NCBI GenBank assembly: GCA_002433675.1
Contig: DJIP01000193.1
Span: 4,430-12,681 of the forward strand
Direction: 5' to 3'
Source of the DNA: Halomonas halophila
GTDB lineage: Bacteria; Pseudomonadota; Gammaproteobacteria; Pseudomonadales; Halomonadaceae
DNA: 8,252 nt
This document shows, one piece after another, positions 1 through 6,296 of this stretch. Numbering within the stretch: the stretch's first letter is position 1; each line of letters opens with the position of its first letter. The position numbers and the translations under genes were made by a program. The notes below the pieces were generated by a model, which did no database searches, was not told the origin of the DNA, and saw only the letters and a program-made list of their open reading frames with translations.

Positions 1-197
1 GCCACGCCGACCATCACGCCGGTGGCGGCTCCCCACAGGATCGCCTCGCGCCACTCGACGTCGTCGCGATCCGGATTTTCCGGCGGTTCCTTGTCCGATA
101 CCTTTTGATAGGCGCGCTTGGCGGCCTTGCGTGACATCACGCTGGCCCCCACCGCGGCCGCGGACCCCACGATGGACCACAGTGTCTCTTCTTTCAT
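1..197 (-). CDS. DUF4235-like small membrane protein (partial, C-terminus outside window)
   Basis: The reading frame starts at the ATG read from 197 to 195 and runs off the left edge without a stop, giving the first 65 residues. The protein begins MKEETLWSIVGSAAAVGAS, a hydrophobic Gly/Ala-rich segment at about residues 6-20. A basic stretch follows (SRKAAKRAYQK), then an acidic, Pro-rich linker (about residues 33-46), then a second segment starting WREAILWGAATGVMVGVA. This hydrophobic / charged KxxxxxPP linker / hydrophobic layout matches the DUF4235 family, short two-helix membrane proteins of unknown function. The start is supported by a perfect Shine-Dalgarno sequence, AAGGAGGT, at 209-202, four bases upstream. 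It is divergent from the HAD gene and shows no functional link to the sugar-acid operon. The family call is from memory of similar proteins; the function is unknown. Confidence 0.75.
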   Translation of the reverse strand, partial: MKEETLWSIVGSAAAVGASVMSRKAAKRAYQKVSDKEPPENPDRDDVEWREAILWGAATGVMVGV

Positions 198-201
198 GAG
201 T

Positions 202-209
202 ACCTCCTT
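202..209 (-). promoter_or_regulatory. Strong Shine-Dalgarno of the DUF4235-like gene
   Basis: Read on the minus strand the bases are AAGGAGGT, a full anti-16S match, four bases before the ATG at 197-195. It fixes the start codon and is the strongest ribosome binding site in the window. Confidence 0.8.
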
Positions 210-244
210 GAACAATGACCGGGGCCATCCCGCCCCGAGAATGT

Positions 245-278
245 GGTGTTTCGAACACCGCTATGTTTCAGCATAGCG
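245..278. repeat. Two adjacent small inverted repeats in the divergent intergenic region
   Basis: The first is GGTGTT-TCG-AACACC (245-259), 6-bp arms with a 3-base centre. Sharing one base with it is CGCTATG-TTTCAG-CATAGCG (259-265 and 272-278), a perfect 7-bp stem with a 6-base loop. Neither is followed by a T-run on either strand, so they do not look like intrinsic terminators. They sit 48 to 81 bases upstream of the minus-strand DUF4235-like start, so they could be protein-binding sites or 5' UTR structure of that gene. Confidence 0.45.
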
Positions 279-309
279 AAGACGTCCTCGCCGCCTCAAA
301 TTTCGCATT

Positions 310-338
310 TCCGCACCGCAATAGTGCGGACTGCGCAG
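310..338. repeat. Inverted repeat plus short palindrome
   Basis: TCCGCAC (310-316) and GTGCGGA (324-330) form a perfect 7-bp stem around a 7-base loop. The palindrome CTGCGCAG (331-338) follows immediately. No T-tract follows. Function unknown; it lies between the two divergent genes. Confidence 0.4.
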
Positions 339-350
339 CGTGAAAAAACA

Positions 351-420
351 GTGTTCAAAAATTGTGGTTTTCGACTTCGAACACAGGCAGACTCCGCAAA
401 AATCTGCAACACTGTTCGAT
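351..420. promoter_or_regulatory. Cluster of TGTTCGA-type motifs upstream of the first HAD gene
   Basis: GTGTTCAAA (351-359), its inverted counterpart TTCGAACAC (376-384) and CTGTTCGAT (412-420) share the core TGTTCRA. A further exact TTCGAACAC lies at 250-258. The set lies in an AT-richer stretch than the genes and ends 27 bases before the HAD start codon, where a promoter would be expected. This is suggestive of operator half-sites for an unidentified regulator. I could not fit a convincing -35/-10 pair here. Confidence 0.35.
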
Positions 421-447
421 AACGTAACGAATCGCGAGGTCGCCTCC

Positions 448-1140
448 ATGGCTCGCCCCCTCTGCCTGTTGTTCGACTGTGACGGTACTCTGGTGGACAG
501 TGAACCCCTGCTGGCCGCCGAGATGGCCGTCAGCCTCTCCGCCGCCGGACTGCCGTTCCGGGCCGAGGACTATATGGGCGATTTTCGCGGTGCACGCTTT
601 CGCAATATCGTTGCCACCCTCGAAGCGCAACACGGACAGGTCGACCCGGACCACCTCGAGGTGCTGGAAGCGAGCATGCGTGCCAACCTCAACCGCCGCC
701 TGGCCACCGACCTGACCCCCATCGCCGGTGCCACCGAGGCCCTGGCCGCGCTGTCGCACTACCCCATGGGCGTGGTTTCCAACGGCCCCGAGAACAAGGT
801 GCGCACCTCGCTTGCCACCGTGGGCCTGACCGAGGTATTCGGCAATCGCCTGTTCAGTGGCTACACCGCCAACTGCTGGAAACCGGACCCCTGCCTGTAC
901 CTGCATGCAGCGAGCATCATGGGCTTCGCCGCCGAGGACTGTATCGCCATCGATGACGCCATCGTCGGCGTCAACGCGGCCCTCGCCGCAGGCATGACCG
1001 TGGTCCACCTCAATCGCTTCGCCGATGCCGAAGAAACGCCCGAGGGCGCCCACATGATCACCAGCATGTTCCAGCTGCCGACGGTCATCTCGCGGCTGCA
1101 GAAAGATCGTGACAGGCACGTCATGCTTTCCAGTGGTTGA
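448..1140 (+). CDS. HAD-superfamily phosphatase, YieH-like (probable 6-phosphogluconate phosphatase)
   Basis: This 230-residue protein is of typical length for HAD subfamily IA phosphatases, which hydrolyse small phosphometabolites in the cytoplasm. Motif I is FDCDGTLVDSEP, with nucleophile D10 and acid/base D12. A helical cap follows (about residues 16-90). Motif II is VVSNGP (S111), motif III is K145 in CWKPDP, and motif IV is the pair D169-D170. The stretches SNGPxNK, LFSGY and WKPDP with nearby HAA resemble E. coli YieH, a 6-phosphogluconate phosphatase. The ATG at 448 is chosen because the conserved domain begins there and GAGGT lies at 436-440. The frame stays open upstream to a GTG at 340, but that part is AT-rich and unlike the family. 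A terminator follows at 1161-1187, so it is probably a separate transcript from the operon. A paralogue begins at 7658. Substrate is inferred from similarity and context. Confidence 0.88.
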   Translation: MARPLCLLFDCDGTLVDSEPLLAAEMAVSLSAAGLPFRAEDYMGDFRGARFRNIVATLEAQHGQVDPDHLEVLEASMRANLNRRLATDLTPIAGATEALAALSHYPMGVVSNGPENKVRTSLATVGLTEVFGNRLFSGYTANCWKPDPCLYLHAASIMGFAAEDCIAIDDAIVGVNAALAAGMTVVHLNRFADAEETPEGAHMITSMFQLPTVISRLQKDRDRHVMLSSG

Positions 1141-1160
1141 TAGCCACCAGCGTTTCTCCC

Positions 1161-1187
1161 AAGGCCCGACAACCGTCGGGCCTTTTC
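1161..1187 (+). terminator. Intrinsic terminator after the first HAD gene
   Basis: AAGGCCCGAC (1161-1170), loop AACC, GTCGGGCCTT (1175-1184) form a perfect 10-bp, GC-rich stem. It is followed by TTC, so the run on the 3' side reads TTTT at 1183-1186. It starts 20 bases after the stop codon of the HAD gene and isolates that gene from the lacI-family promoter. Confidence 0.88.
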
Positions 1188-1260
1188 ATTGCTCTACATC
1201 ACATCAAGACCTTTGTCTAAGGCACGCCTTGTTGCTGGCTTCGGCCTTTAGCACCTAAGC

Positions 1261-1289
1261 TTGTCAGCCAATGGGAACGTTCCCATACG
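1261..1289 (+). promoter_or_regulatory. Candidate promoter of the regulator/2-ketogluconate operon
   Basis: TTGTCA (1261-1266) matches five of six bases of a sigma-70 -35 box. At a 17-base spacing lies CATACG (1284-1289), a weak -10 with only ATA matching. The palindromic operator fills most of the spacer and enters the -10, the expected placement for a repressor that blocks RNA polymerase. The weak -10 makes the exact elements uncertain. The leader to the ATG at 1400 would be about 105 bases. Confidence 0.4.
1271..1286. promoter_or_regulatory. Perfect 16-bp palindromic LacI-type operator
   Basis: ATGGGAACGTTCCCAT is a perfect palindrome with a central CG. The central CG dyad and the length of about 14-16 bp are typical of LacI/GalR-family operators such as those of PurR and PtxS. 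It lies 113 bases upstream of the LacI-family gene. It is probably that protein's own binding site, giving autorepression and control of the operon. I saw no second full copy in the window; only half-sites such as GGGAAC at 3538-3543 occur. Confidence 0.75.
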
Positions 1290-1399
1290 GACTTTTCGAC
1301 GTCCTGCCGTTGTCGCATCGCCCGGCCTGCTCACCTCGACAGGGCTCGCCAGCGTCGACCTTGTAAACGGACGATGCCATCTTATCCAAGAGCCGCCCC

Positions 1400-2485
1400 A
1401 TGAATGACCGCCGTCGACCCGCCACCATCCTCGAAGTCGCCCGCCAGGCTGGCGTCTCCAAGACCAGCGTCTCGCGCTACTACAGCGGTGAACGAGAACG
1501 GCTGTCCGGGGCCATGCGCGAGCGTATCGTCGCTGCCGCCACTGCGCTGGGCTACCAGCCCAATCCAATGGCCCGAGGCCTCAAGGGAGGCCCCTCCGGC
1601 CTGGTCGGCATGCTGGTCGCCGATATCCGCAATCCGTTTTCGGTGGCGATCATGCACGGCGTCGAACAGGCCTGCCGTCAGGCGGGACTGTCGTTGATGG
1701 TGTGCAACAGCGATAACGACCTCGAGCAGGAGCGCCAGCAGCTGGCGCTGCTGTCGTCCTACCGTATCGAGGGCCTGGTGGTAAACGCGACCGGCCGCCA
1801 CAGCGACGCCCTCGCCCAGCTGGCCGACAGCGGCACGCCGTTGGTACTGCTCGATCGCAGCCTCGCCGACGTCCATGCCGACGAGGTAGGGCTCGACAAC
1901 GACGCCGCCATCGACATGGCCATCGCGCACTTGCGCGAACAGGGCTACGGGCGCCTGTTGTTCATTACCGAACCGCCGGCCCAGGCCAGCTCTCGTCAAG
2001 CTCGTCTGGAGCGCTTCAACCAGCGCTGCCGTGACGGCTCGCTATCCGGCGACACCCTGGTCATCGAGCTTGGCGATCGTCAACGCCTGGACCAGGCGCT
2101 GGCTCGATTTGTCGATAGCGCAGGCGATTCCCGCCCAGCGATCCTCTGCGCCAATGGCCAGGTAACCCTGGCACTGACCCGACGCATGAAGGCCCTCGGC
2201 TACCTCCTGGGAGAGATCGGGCTGATGGGCATCGACGAGCTAGAGTGGTGTGACCTGACCGAACCGGGCATCACCACCCTGGCCCAGCCCACCGGTGCCA
2301 TCGGTCAGGCCGCCGTCGACTGCCTGCGCGCCCGTGCCGTCGGGCCTCGGCAGGCGCCGCAGCGTGCGACCTTCGCCCCGACGCTGACGGCAAGGGGCTC
2401 CACCCAGCACGCTGCCACCCCTTCCGTCACTGCGGAGCCTTCCTCAGTGTCCTCTTTGTCTTCCACCTCAGAGACCTCCTCATGA
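1400..2485 (+). CDS. LacI/GalR-family transcriptional regulator, PtxS-like (2-ketogluconate operon repressor)
   Basis: The N-terminus carries the LacI-type helix-turn-helix (residues 9-30: TILEVARQAGVSKTSVSRYY), then the hinge-helix region PNPMARGLK (54-62). From about residue 67 a periplasmic-binding-protein-like ligand domain begins (GLVGMLVADIRNPF) and runs to a usual family ending near TARGST (330-335). A further 26 residues rich in Ser, Thr and Pro follow; this tail is unusual. Position as first gene ahead of kguK and kguD matches ptxS in Pseudomonas, whose product represses 2-ketogluconate genes and is released by 2-ketogluconate. The ligand is therefore inferred from context. The ATG at 1400 has only a weak AAGAG (1388-1392) upstream. 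The stop overlaps the kguK start by ATGA (2482-2485), suggesting translational coupling. The operator at 1271-1286 suggests autoregulation. Confidence 0.9.
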   Translation: MNDRRRPATILEVARQAGVSKTSVSRYYSGERERLSGAMRERIVAAATALGYQPNPMARGLKGGPSGLVGMLVADIRNPFSVAIMHGVEQACRQAGLSLMVCNSDNDLEQERQQLALLSSYRIEGLVVNATGRHSDALAQLADSGTPLVLLDRSLADVHADEVGLDNDAAIDMAIAHLREQGYGRLLFITEPPAQASSRQARLERFNQRCRDGSLSGDTLVIELGDRQRLDQALARFVDSAGDSRPAILCANGQVTLALTRRMKALGYLLGEIGLMGIDELEWCDLTEPGITTLAQPTGAIGQAAVDCLRARAVGPRQAPQRATFAPTLTARGSTQHAATPSVTAEPSSVSSLSSTSETSS

Positions 2486-3453
2486 ACCAGAACACTCCTG
2501 ACATCCTTACCTTCGGCGAGGCCATGACGCTGTTCGCCGCCGACGCCCCGGGCGACCTGGCCGAGGTCGAGCGCTTTTCGCGCAGCTGTGCCGGCGCCGA
2601 CACCAACGTGGCCATCGGCCTGTCACGGCTGGGCTTCAAGGTGGGCTGGCTCAGTCGGGTCGGCGAAGACTGTTTTGGCCGCTACCTGCGTGCGAGCCTG
2701 GAGCGCGAAGGCCTCGACTGTCGCCACCTGATCACCGACGCCGAGCACGCCACCGGTCTGGTGTTCAAGGAGCGCGCGGTGGGTGGCGCGGACCCCCGAG
2801 TCGAGTACCGTCGCCACAACAGCGCCGCCAGCAAGCTGTCACCGGCCGACGCCGAGGACGTCGACTTCAGCACCCTGCGCCATCTGCACGCAACCGGCAT
2901 CCCGCCTGCGTTGTCCGCCAGCTGCCGTGAACTCTCGCAGTTTCTGCTCGAAAAGGCCCGCCAGCATGGCACCAGCGTGTCCTTCGATCCCAACCTGCGT
3001 CCGACCCTGTGGGCCAGCGAAAGCGAGATGCGCGACACCATCAACGGCCTGGCCGCCCAGGCCAACTGGGTACTGCCCGGTCTGTCCGAGGGTCAGTTGC
3101 TGACCGGCCAGACCAGCGCCCACGATATCGCCGGCTTCTACCTGGATCAGGGTGCAGACGCAGTGGTGATCAAGCTAGGTCCGGAGGGCAGCTACTATCG
3201 CGGCACCCTGACAGGGCAAGACGAAGCCTTCACCGTGGCCGGCGTCCCGGTGGAGACGGTGGTTGATACCGTCGGCGCCGGGGATGGCTTCGCCGTGGGC
3301 TTCGTCAGCGCCATGCTCGATGGTCTCGATCCACGCCAGGCACTCAAGCGCGCCAACCTTATCGGCGCCGAGCAGGTCCAGGTACCGGGCGACATGGAAG
3401 GGCTGCCCGACCGCGAGCGCCTGGACCAACTGGAAGCCGCAACCGCGGCCTGA
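2482..3453 (+). CDS. kguK: 2-ketogluconate kinase (PfkB/ribokinase family)
   Basis: This 323-residue cytoplasmic sugar kinase transfers phosphate from ATP to 2-ketogluconate, giving 2-keto-6-phosphogluconate. PfkB-family features in order are: N-terminal DILTFGEAM (7-15), the substrate-binding glycine region CAGADTNVAIGLSRLG (36-51), DPNLRPTLW (169-177), and the ATP/anion-hole signature DTVGAGDGF (262-270) with D268 as catalytic base. The phrase HLHATGIPPALS and the ending GDMEGLP match my recollection of Pseudomonas KguK better than KdgK or ribokinase. 2-Keto-3-deoxygluconate kinase is the main alternative, but the following KguD-like reductase favours KguK. The start overlaps the lacI-family stop by four bases, with only a modest GAGA at 2471-2474, so it probably depends on coupled translation. 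Length is normal for the family. Confidence 0.88.
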   Translation: MNQNTPDILTFGEAMTLFAADAPGDLAEVERFSRSCAGADTNVAIGLSRLGFKVGWLSRVGEDCFGRYLRASLEREGLDCRHLITDAEHATGLVFKERAVGGADPRVEYRRHNSAASKLSPADAEDVDFSTLRHLHATGIPPALSASCRELSQFLLEKARQHGTSVSFDPNLRPTLWASESEMRDTINGLAAQANWVLPGLSEGQLLTGQTSAHDIAGFYLDQGADAVVIKLGPEGSYYRGTLTGQDEAFTVAGVPVETVVDTVGAGDGFAVGFVSAMLDGLDPRQALKRANLIGAEQVQVPGDMEGLPDRERLDQLEAATAA

Positions 3454-3461
3454 CGCGCCGA

Positions 3462-3489
3462 CTGCCGAAGGCCCCCTTGCCTTCGGCAG
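3462..3489 (+). other. Stem-loop between kguK and kguD
   Basis: CTGCCGAAGGC (3462-3472) and GCCTTCGGCAG (3479-3489) form a perfect 11-bp stem with a 6-base loop, nine bases after the kguK stop. No T-run follows (ACGTCC), so it is more likely an mRNA-stabilising or partial attenuating structure than a full intrinsic terminator. It sits in a 119-base gap, the longest within the operon. Confidence 0.7.
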
Positions 3490-3572
3490 ACGTCCCCCGA
3501 CGCGGCCCCCGGCTGCCCCATGCCGAAAAGGACGGCCGGGAACCCACCGCACCACAACGACAAGAGCACCCC

Positions 3573-4550
3573 ATGACCAAACGCATCCTGGTATTTCGCG
3601 AGATCAACCAAGAGCAGCTCGACGCCCTGCGCGAGGAGTTCCACGTGGACTACCTGCCGGGCGTCTCGCATACCGAGGACCCGGCCTTTGTCGACGCCCT
3701 GTCACGGGCTCATGGCCTGGTTGGTTCAAGCCTCAAGATCACCTCCTCGCTGCTCGACAGGGCGCCGAACCTCGAGGCTATCGCCAGCATTTCGGTGGGC
3801 TACGACAACTATCCCCTCGACGAGCTGACCCGCCGCGGCATCCTGTTGTGCAACACCCCTGACGTCTTGACCGAGACCACCGCCGATACGGGCTTTCTGC
3901 TGATCATGAGCACCGCACGGCGAGCCGTCGAACTGGCCGAGCTGGTCAAGCAAGGCAACTGGAAGGAAAGCATCGGCAAGCCGCTCTATGGCAGCGACGT
4001 CCACGGCAAGACCCTGGGCATGGTCGGCATGGGCCGCATCGGCGCCGCCATCGCCCGCCGCGGCGCCCTGGGCTTCGGCATGAAGATCCTCTATACCAAG
4101 GCCTCACCCAAGCCTGAGCTCGAGCGAGAACTCGGCGCCCAGCGACGCGAGCTGGAAGAGCTGCTCGAGCAGGCCGATTTCGTCTGCGTCACGGTGCCGC
4201 TCTCCCGCGAGACCGAAAAGCTCTTTGGCGCCGCCGAGTTCCAGCGCATGAAGCCCGGCGCCATCTTCGTCAACCTGGCCCGTGGCAAGGTGGTAGACGA
4301 AGCCGCCATGATCGCGGCGCTGCAAGACGGCACCCTGCACGCCGCCGGCCTCGACGTCTACGAGCAGGAGCCGCTGGCGGCGGACTCACCGCTGCCGCAC
4401 ATGGCCAATGTGGTCGCCCTGCCCCATATCGGCTCGGCCACCCACGAGACCCGCACCGCCATGGCCCAGCGCGCGGTGGACAATATCCGCCTGGCGCTCA
4501 AGGGCGAACGCCCGTTGAGTCCAGTCAACGACGAAGTGCTGAACGACTGA
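3573..4550 (+). CDS. kguD: 2-keto-6-phosphogluconate reductase (D-2-hydroxyacid dehydrogenase family, GhrB-like)
   Basis: This 325-residue cytoplasmic dehydrogenase would reduce 2-keto-6-phosphogluconate to 6-phosphogluconate. It has an N-terminal substrate domain with ISVGYDNY (73-80), and TPDVLTETTADT (95-106) entering the nucleotide domain. The Rossmann motif is GMGRIG (152-157). The catalytic set is R237 in NLARG, E266 in DVYEQEP, and H285 in LPHIGSATHETR. Overall it closely resembles E. coli GhrB, a glyoxylate/hydroxypyruvate and 2-ketogluconate reductase; kguK context favours the phosphorylated substrate. The second beta strand ends ILYTKASPKP without an acidic residue, and K176 nearby would suit NADPH, which is an inference. 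The ATG at 3573 begins the conserved domain. Its upstream CAAGAGC...CCCATGA resembles the context of the lacI-family start and is a weak ribosome site. The frame is open upstream to a TTG at 3477, but that part runs through the intergenic hairpin. Confidence 0.87.
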   Translation: MTKRILVFREINQEQLDALREEFHVDYLPGVSHTEDPAFVDALSRAHGLVGSSLKITSSLLDRAPNLEAIASISVGYDNYPLDELTRRGILLCNTPDVLTETTADTGFLLIMSTARRAVELAELVKQGNWKESIGKPLYGSDVHGKTLGMVGMGRIGAAIARRGALGFGMKILYTKASPKPELERELGAQRRELEELLEQADFVCVTVPLSRETEKLFGAAEFQRMKPGAIFVNLARGKVVDEAAMIAALQDGTLHAAGLDVYEQEPLAADSPLPHMANVVALPHIGSATHETRTAMAQRAVDNIRLALKGERPLSPVNDEVLND

Positions 4551-4621
4551 AGATCCATGGAGTGGCCGGCCCCATCCCCTGAATCGGCCAACGCCTGACA
4601 ACACAATAAATCGAGGTTTAC

Positions 4622-5635
4622 ATGACTCATACCCCCAAGCCCCTTTCCCGCACCTCCATTGCGCGCCTCGGCCACGGTCTGCTGGTCGGCGCTACCCTGC
4701 TCGCCGGGCTCGGCCTCGGTGCCAGCGCCCAAGCCTTCGATCTGCGCTTCGGTCACGGCGGCACCGAGGACACTGCCTACCATCTCGGTGCCACCCGCTT
4801 TAAGGAACTGCTCGAACAGGCCGACACCGACCTCGGTGTGCAGATCATGGGCAACTCCGTGCTCGGGCACGAGACAGAAATGTTCGAGCAGCAAATGGCG
4901 GGTGCCCTCGACATGTCGATCATCAACCCGGGATTGATCACCGACTTCTCGGATACCGCCAACGTCTTTTCCATTCCCTTCCTGTACCGCGACCAGGAGC
5001 ACTGGCAAACCGTGCTCGACGGTGAGGTTGGCCGAGAGATTGCCGACCAGATCACCGCCGAGACCGGAGTCAAGGTGCTGGCATTCTTCGGCGGTGGCAA
5101 GCGCCAGATCGTCTCCAGTCGGGCACTCGACAGCCTCGAAGATCTCGAGGGCATGAAGCTTCGCACCAACCCCACCAAGCCGCTGATCACCGCCTGGTCT
5201 GCCCTCGGCACCGAGCCCACCGTGATGGCCTGGAAGGAAATCTATACCGGCCTGCAACTGGGCGCCATCGATGGCCTGCTCAACGAGGCGGAGTGGATCC
5301 ACCGTATGCGCTTCCATGAGGTGGCGCCGCACATCGGCCTTTCCGAACACGACATCACCGTGCGCCTGCTGACCATGTCCGAGATGACCTGGGACCGGCT
5401 GGACGAAGCGCAACAGGAGGCGGTCATGGATGCGGCTTACCAGGCCGCAAGCTATGCCCGCGGGGTACAGCTCGATCAGGACTCCGAGGCGCTCGACCTG
5501 TTGGTCGAAGAAGGTGCGACCCTGCATGAACTCGACCGCGAGAAGATGCAGGAAATCGTCAGTGAGCCGCTGGCCGAGGTGATCGAGGAGATGGGCCTGA
5601 CCGAGCTGCATCAAATGATCGTCAACGCCGAGTAA
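4622..5635 (+). CDS. dctP: TRAP transporter periplasmic solute-binding subunit (DctP family), probably for 2-ketogluconate
   Basis: This 337-residue exported protein captures the substrate in the periplasm and delivers it to DctQM. The N-terminus is a classic Sec signal peptide: positive residues in 1-15, a hydrophobic core (about 19-33), and a cleavage site after ASAQA (A38), before FDLRFGHG. The mature part has the DctP layout, including NSVLGHETEMFEQQMAGALDM (78-98) and the segment GMKLRTNPT (177-185). R181 there corresponds to the conserved Arg that pairs with the substrate carboxylate. MAWKEIYTGLQLGAIDG (202-218) follows. The conserved Arg indicates an organic or sugar acid ligand; 2-ketogluconate is inferred from neighbouring kguK and kguD. 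GAGG (4613-4616) lies five bases before the ATG, which lies 71 bases after kguD. The mature protein is rich in Asp and Glu, in keeping with a halophile. A hairpin at 5647-5668 follows the stop. Confidence 0.9.
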   Translation: MTHTPKPLSRTSIARLGHGLLVGATLLAGLGLGASAQAFDLRFGHGGTEDTAYHLGATRFKELLEQADTDLGVQIMGNSVLGHETEMFEQQMAGALDMSIINPGLITDFSDTANVFSIPFLYRDQEHWQTVLDGEVGREIADQITAETGVKVLAFFGGGKRQIVSSRALDSLEDLEGMKLRTNPTKPLITAWSALGTEPTVMAWKEIYTGLQLGAIDGLLNEAEWIHRMRFHEVAPHIGLSEHDITVRLLTMSEMTWDRLDEAQQEAVMDAAYQAASYARGVQLDQDSEALDLLVEEGATLHELDREKMQEIVSEPLAEVIEEMGLTELHQMIVNAE

Positions 5636-5646
5636 CCTCCCCCCCC

Positions 5647-5668
5647 GCACCGGGGCAAGCCCCGGTGC
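5647..5668 (+). other. Stem-loop between dctP and dctQ
   Basis: GCACCGGGG (5647-5655), loop CAAG, CCCCGGTGC (5660-5668) form a perfect 9-bp GC-rich stem 11 bases after the dctP stop. No T-run follows. Such hairpins after binding-protein genes often protect the upstream mRNA from 3' exonucleases, so DctP can be made in excess over DctQM; that role is inferred here. Confidence 0.75.
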
Positions 5669-5690
5669 CTACCTTCAAGAGGATGAGACC

Positions 5691-6296
5691 ATGAGGCTCT
5701 TCCTGAACGTGCTCTCGCGCGCGAATCGCGCGCTCGAGAAACTACTGCACTGGATATTGCTGGCGTTGCTGTTCGGTTTTATCGCCATGATCATCTACCA
5801 GATCGTCAGCCGGAACCTGCCGCTGCTGCCACGCCTTTACTGGACCGAAGAATTTAGCCGGTTTGCCTTCCAGTGGATGATCATGCTGGGAACCGCCATC
5901 GGCGTGCTTCACGCCGACCACTTCGTACTCGAGGCCTTTCCCCGTGGCACTCGTGCCGATCGCCTAACCCGCTGGATCCGCGACCTGGCATGCCTTGCAG
6001 TCGGTGTCATCTTCGTCGTGTATGGCCAGGAATTCGCCGCCTCGGGCCTGCGCCGCAGCGCTACCGCCTCGGGGCTTTCAATGATCTTCGTCTATTCGGC
6101 CTTTATGGTCTGTGGCCTGTTCATTGTGCTATTCGCACTTGAGCGTCTGGCCCGGGCCGTGCTCGACGGCCTTGATGCCATGGAAGCCGCCATGAACACG
6201 CCAGATCCCGTGCAGGAGGCCATCGCGGCCCAGCAAGAACACCATCTCGACCTGGATGCGCCTCAACAGAGTGCCGGCGCCGGGAGGCCATCATGA
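5691..6296 (+). CDS. dctQ: TRAP transporter small membrane subunit (DctQ family)
   Basis: This 201-residue inner-membrane protein is the small subunit that pairs with DctM. Four hydrophobic helices are visible at about residues 20-40, 56-75, 97-115 and 129-151, as is usual for DctQ. The family signature WTEEFSRFAFQWMIMLGTAIG spans 51-71, with the conserved Glu pair before helix 2. A hydrophilic, partly acidic C-terminal tail of about 50 residues (from 152) follows and is longer than in many DctQ proteins. GAGG (5679-5682) lies eight bases before the ATG. The stop overlaps the dctM start by ATGA (6293-6296), indicating coupled translation of the two subunits. Confidence in the family is high; substrate cannot be read from this subunit. 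Confidence 0.9.
   Translation: MRLFLNVLSRANRALEKLLHWILLALLFGFIAMIIYQIVSRNLPLLPRLYWTEEFSRFAFQWMIMLGTAIGVLHADHFVLEAFPRGTRADRLTRWIRDLACLAVGVIFVVYGQEFAASGLRRSATASGLSMIFVYSAFMVCGLFIVLFALERLARAVLDGLDAMEAAMNTPDPVQEAIAAQQEHHLDLDAPQQSAGAGRPS

Noticed and set aside
340..447. N-terminal extension of the first HAD protein from a GTG at 340
   Set aside because: The HAD domain starts at the ATG at 448, as in the paralogue. The upstream 36 codons are AT-rich, lack a ribosome site and overlap the repeated TGTTCGA motifs.
355..1119. 254-codon minus-strand open frame opposite the first HAD gene
   Set aside because: The plus strand carries intact HAD motifs I-IV; the antisense frame shows no motif and has shadow-type composition.
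1188..1260. Overlapping short inverted repeats (CCTT...AAGG, AAGGC...GCCTT, GGC-TTCG-GCC) upstream of the operon promoter
   Set aside because: Arms are 3-5 bp and mutually exclusive; no riboswitch or small-RNA pattern could be recognised. I see nothing firm here besides the terminator before it and the operator after it.
3477..3572. N-terminal extension of KguD from a TTG at 3477
   Set aside because: The extension reads through the intergenic stem-loop and is not part of the hydroxyacid dehydrogenase fold; the ATG at 3573 begins the conserved MTKRILVFRE.
4563..4590. Inverted repeat TGGCCG...CGGCCA between kguD and dctP
   Set aside because: Only 6-bp arms with a 16-base loop, and the arms are part of a GGCC-rich stretch; too weak to call a terminator or operator.
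4358..5650. 430-codon open frame on the minus strand across kguD end and dctP
   Set aside because: It lies fully antisense to dctP, which has clear family motifs and a signal peptide. The translation is His/Gly/Leu-rich without recognisable domains, as expected for a shadow frame in GC-rich DNA.
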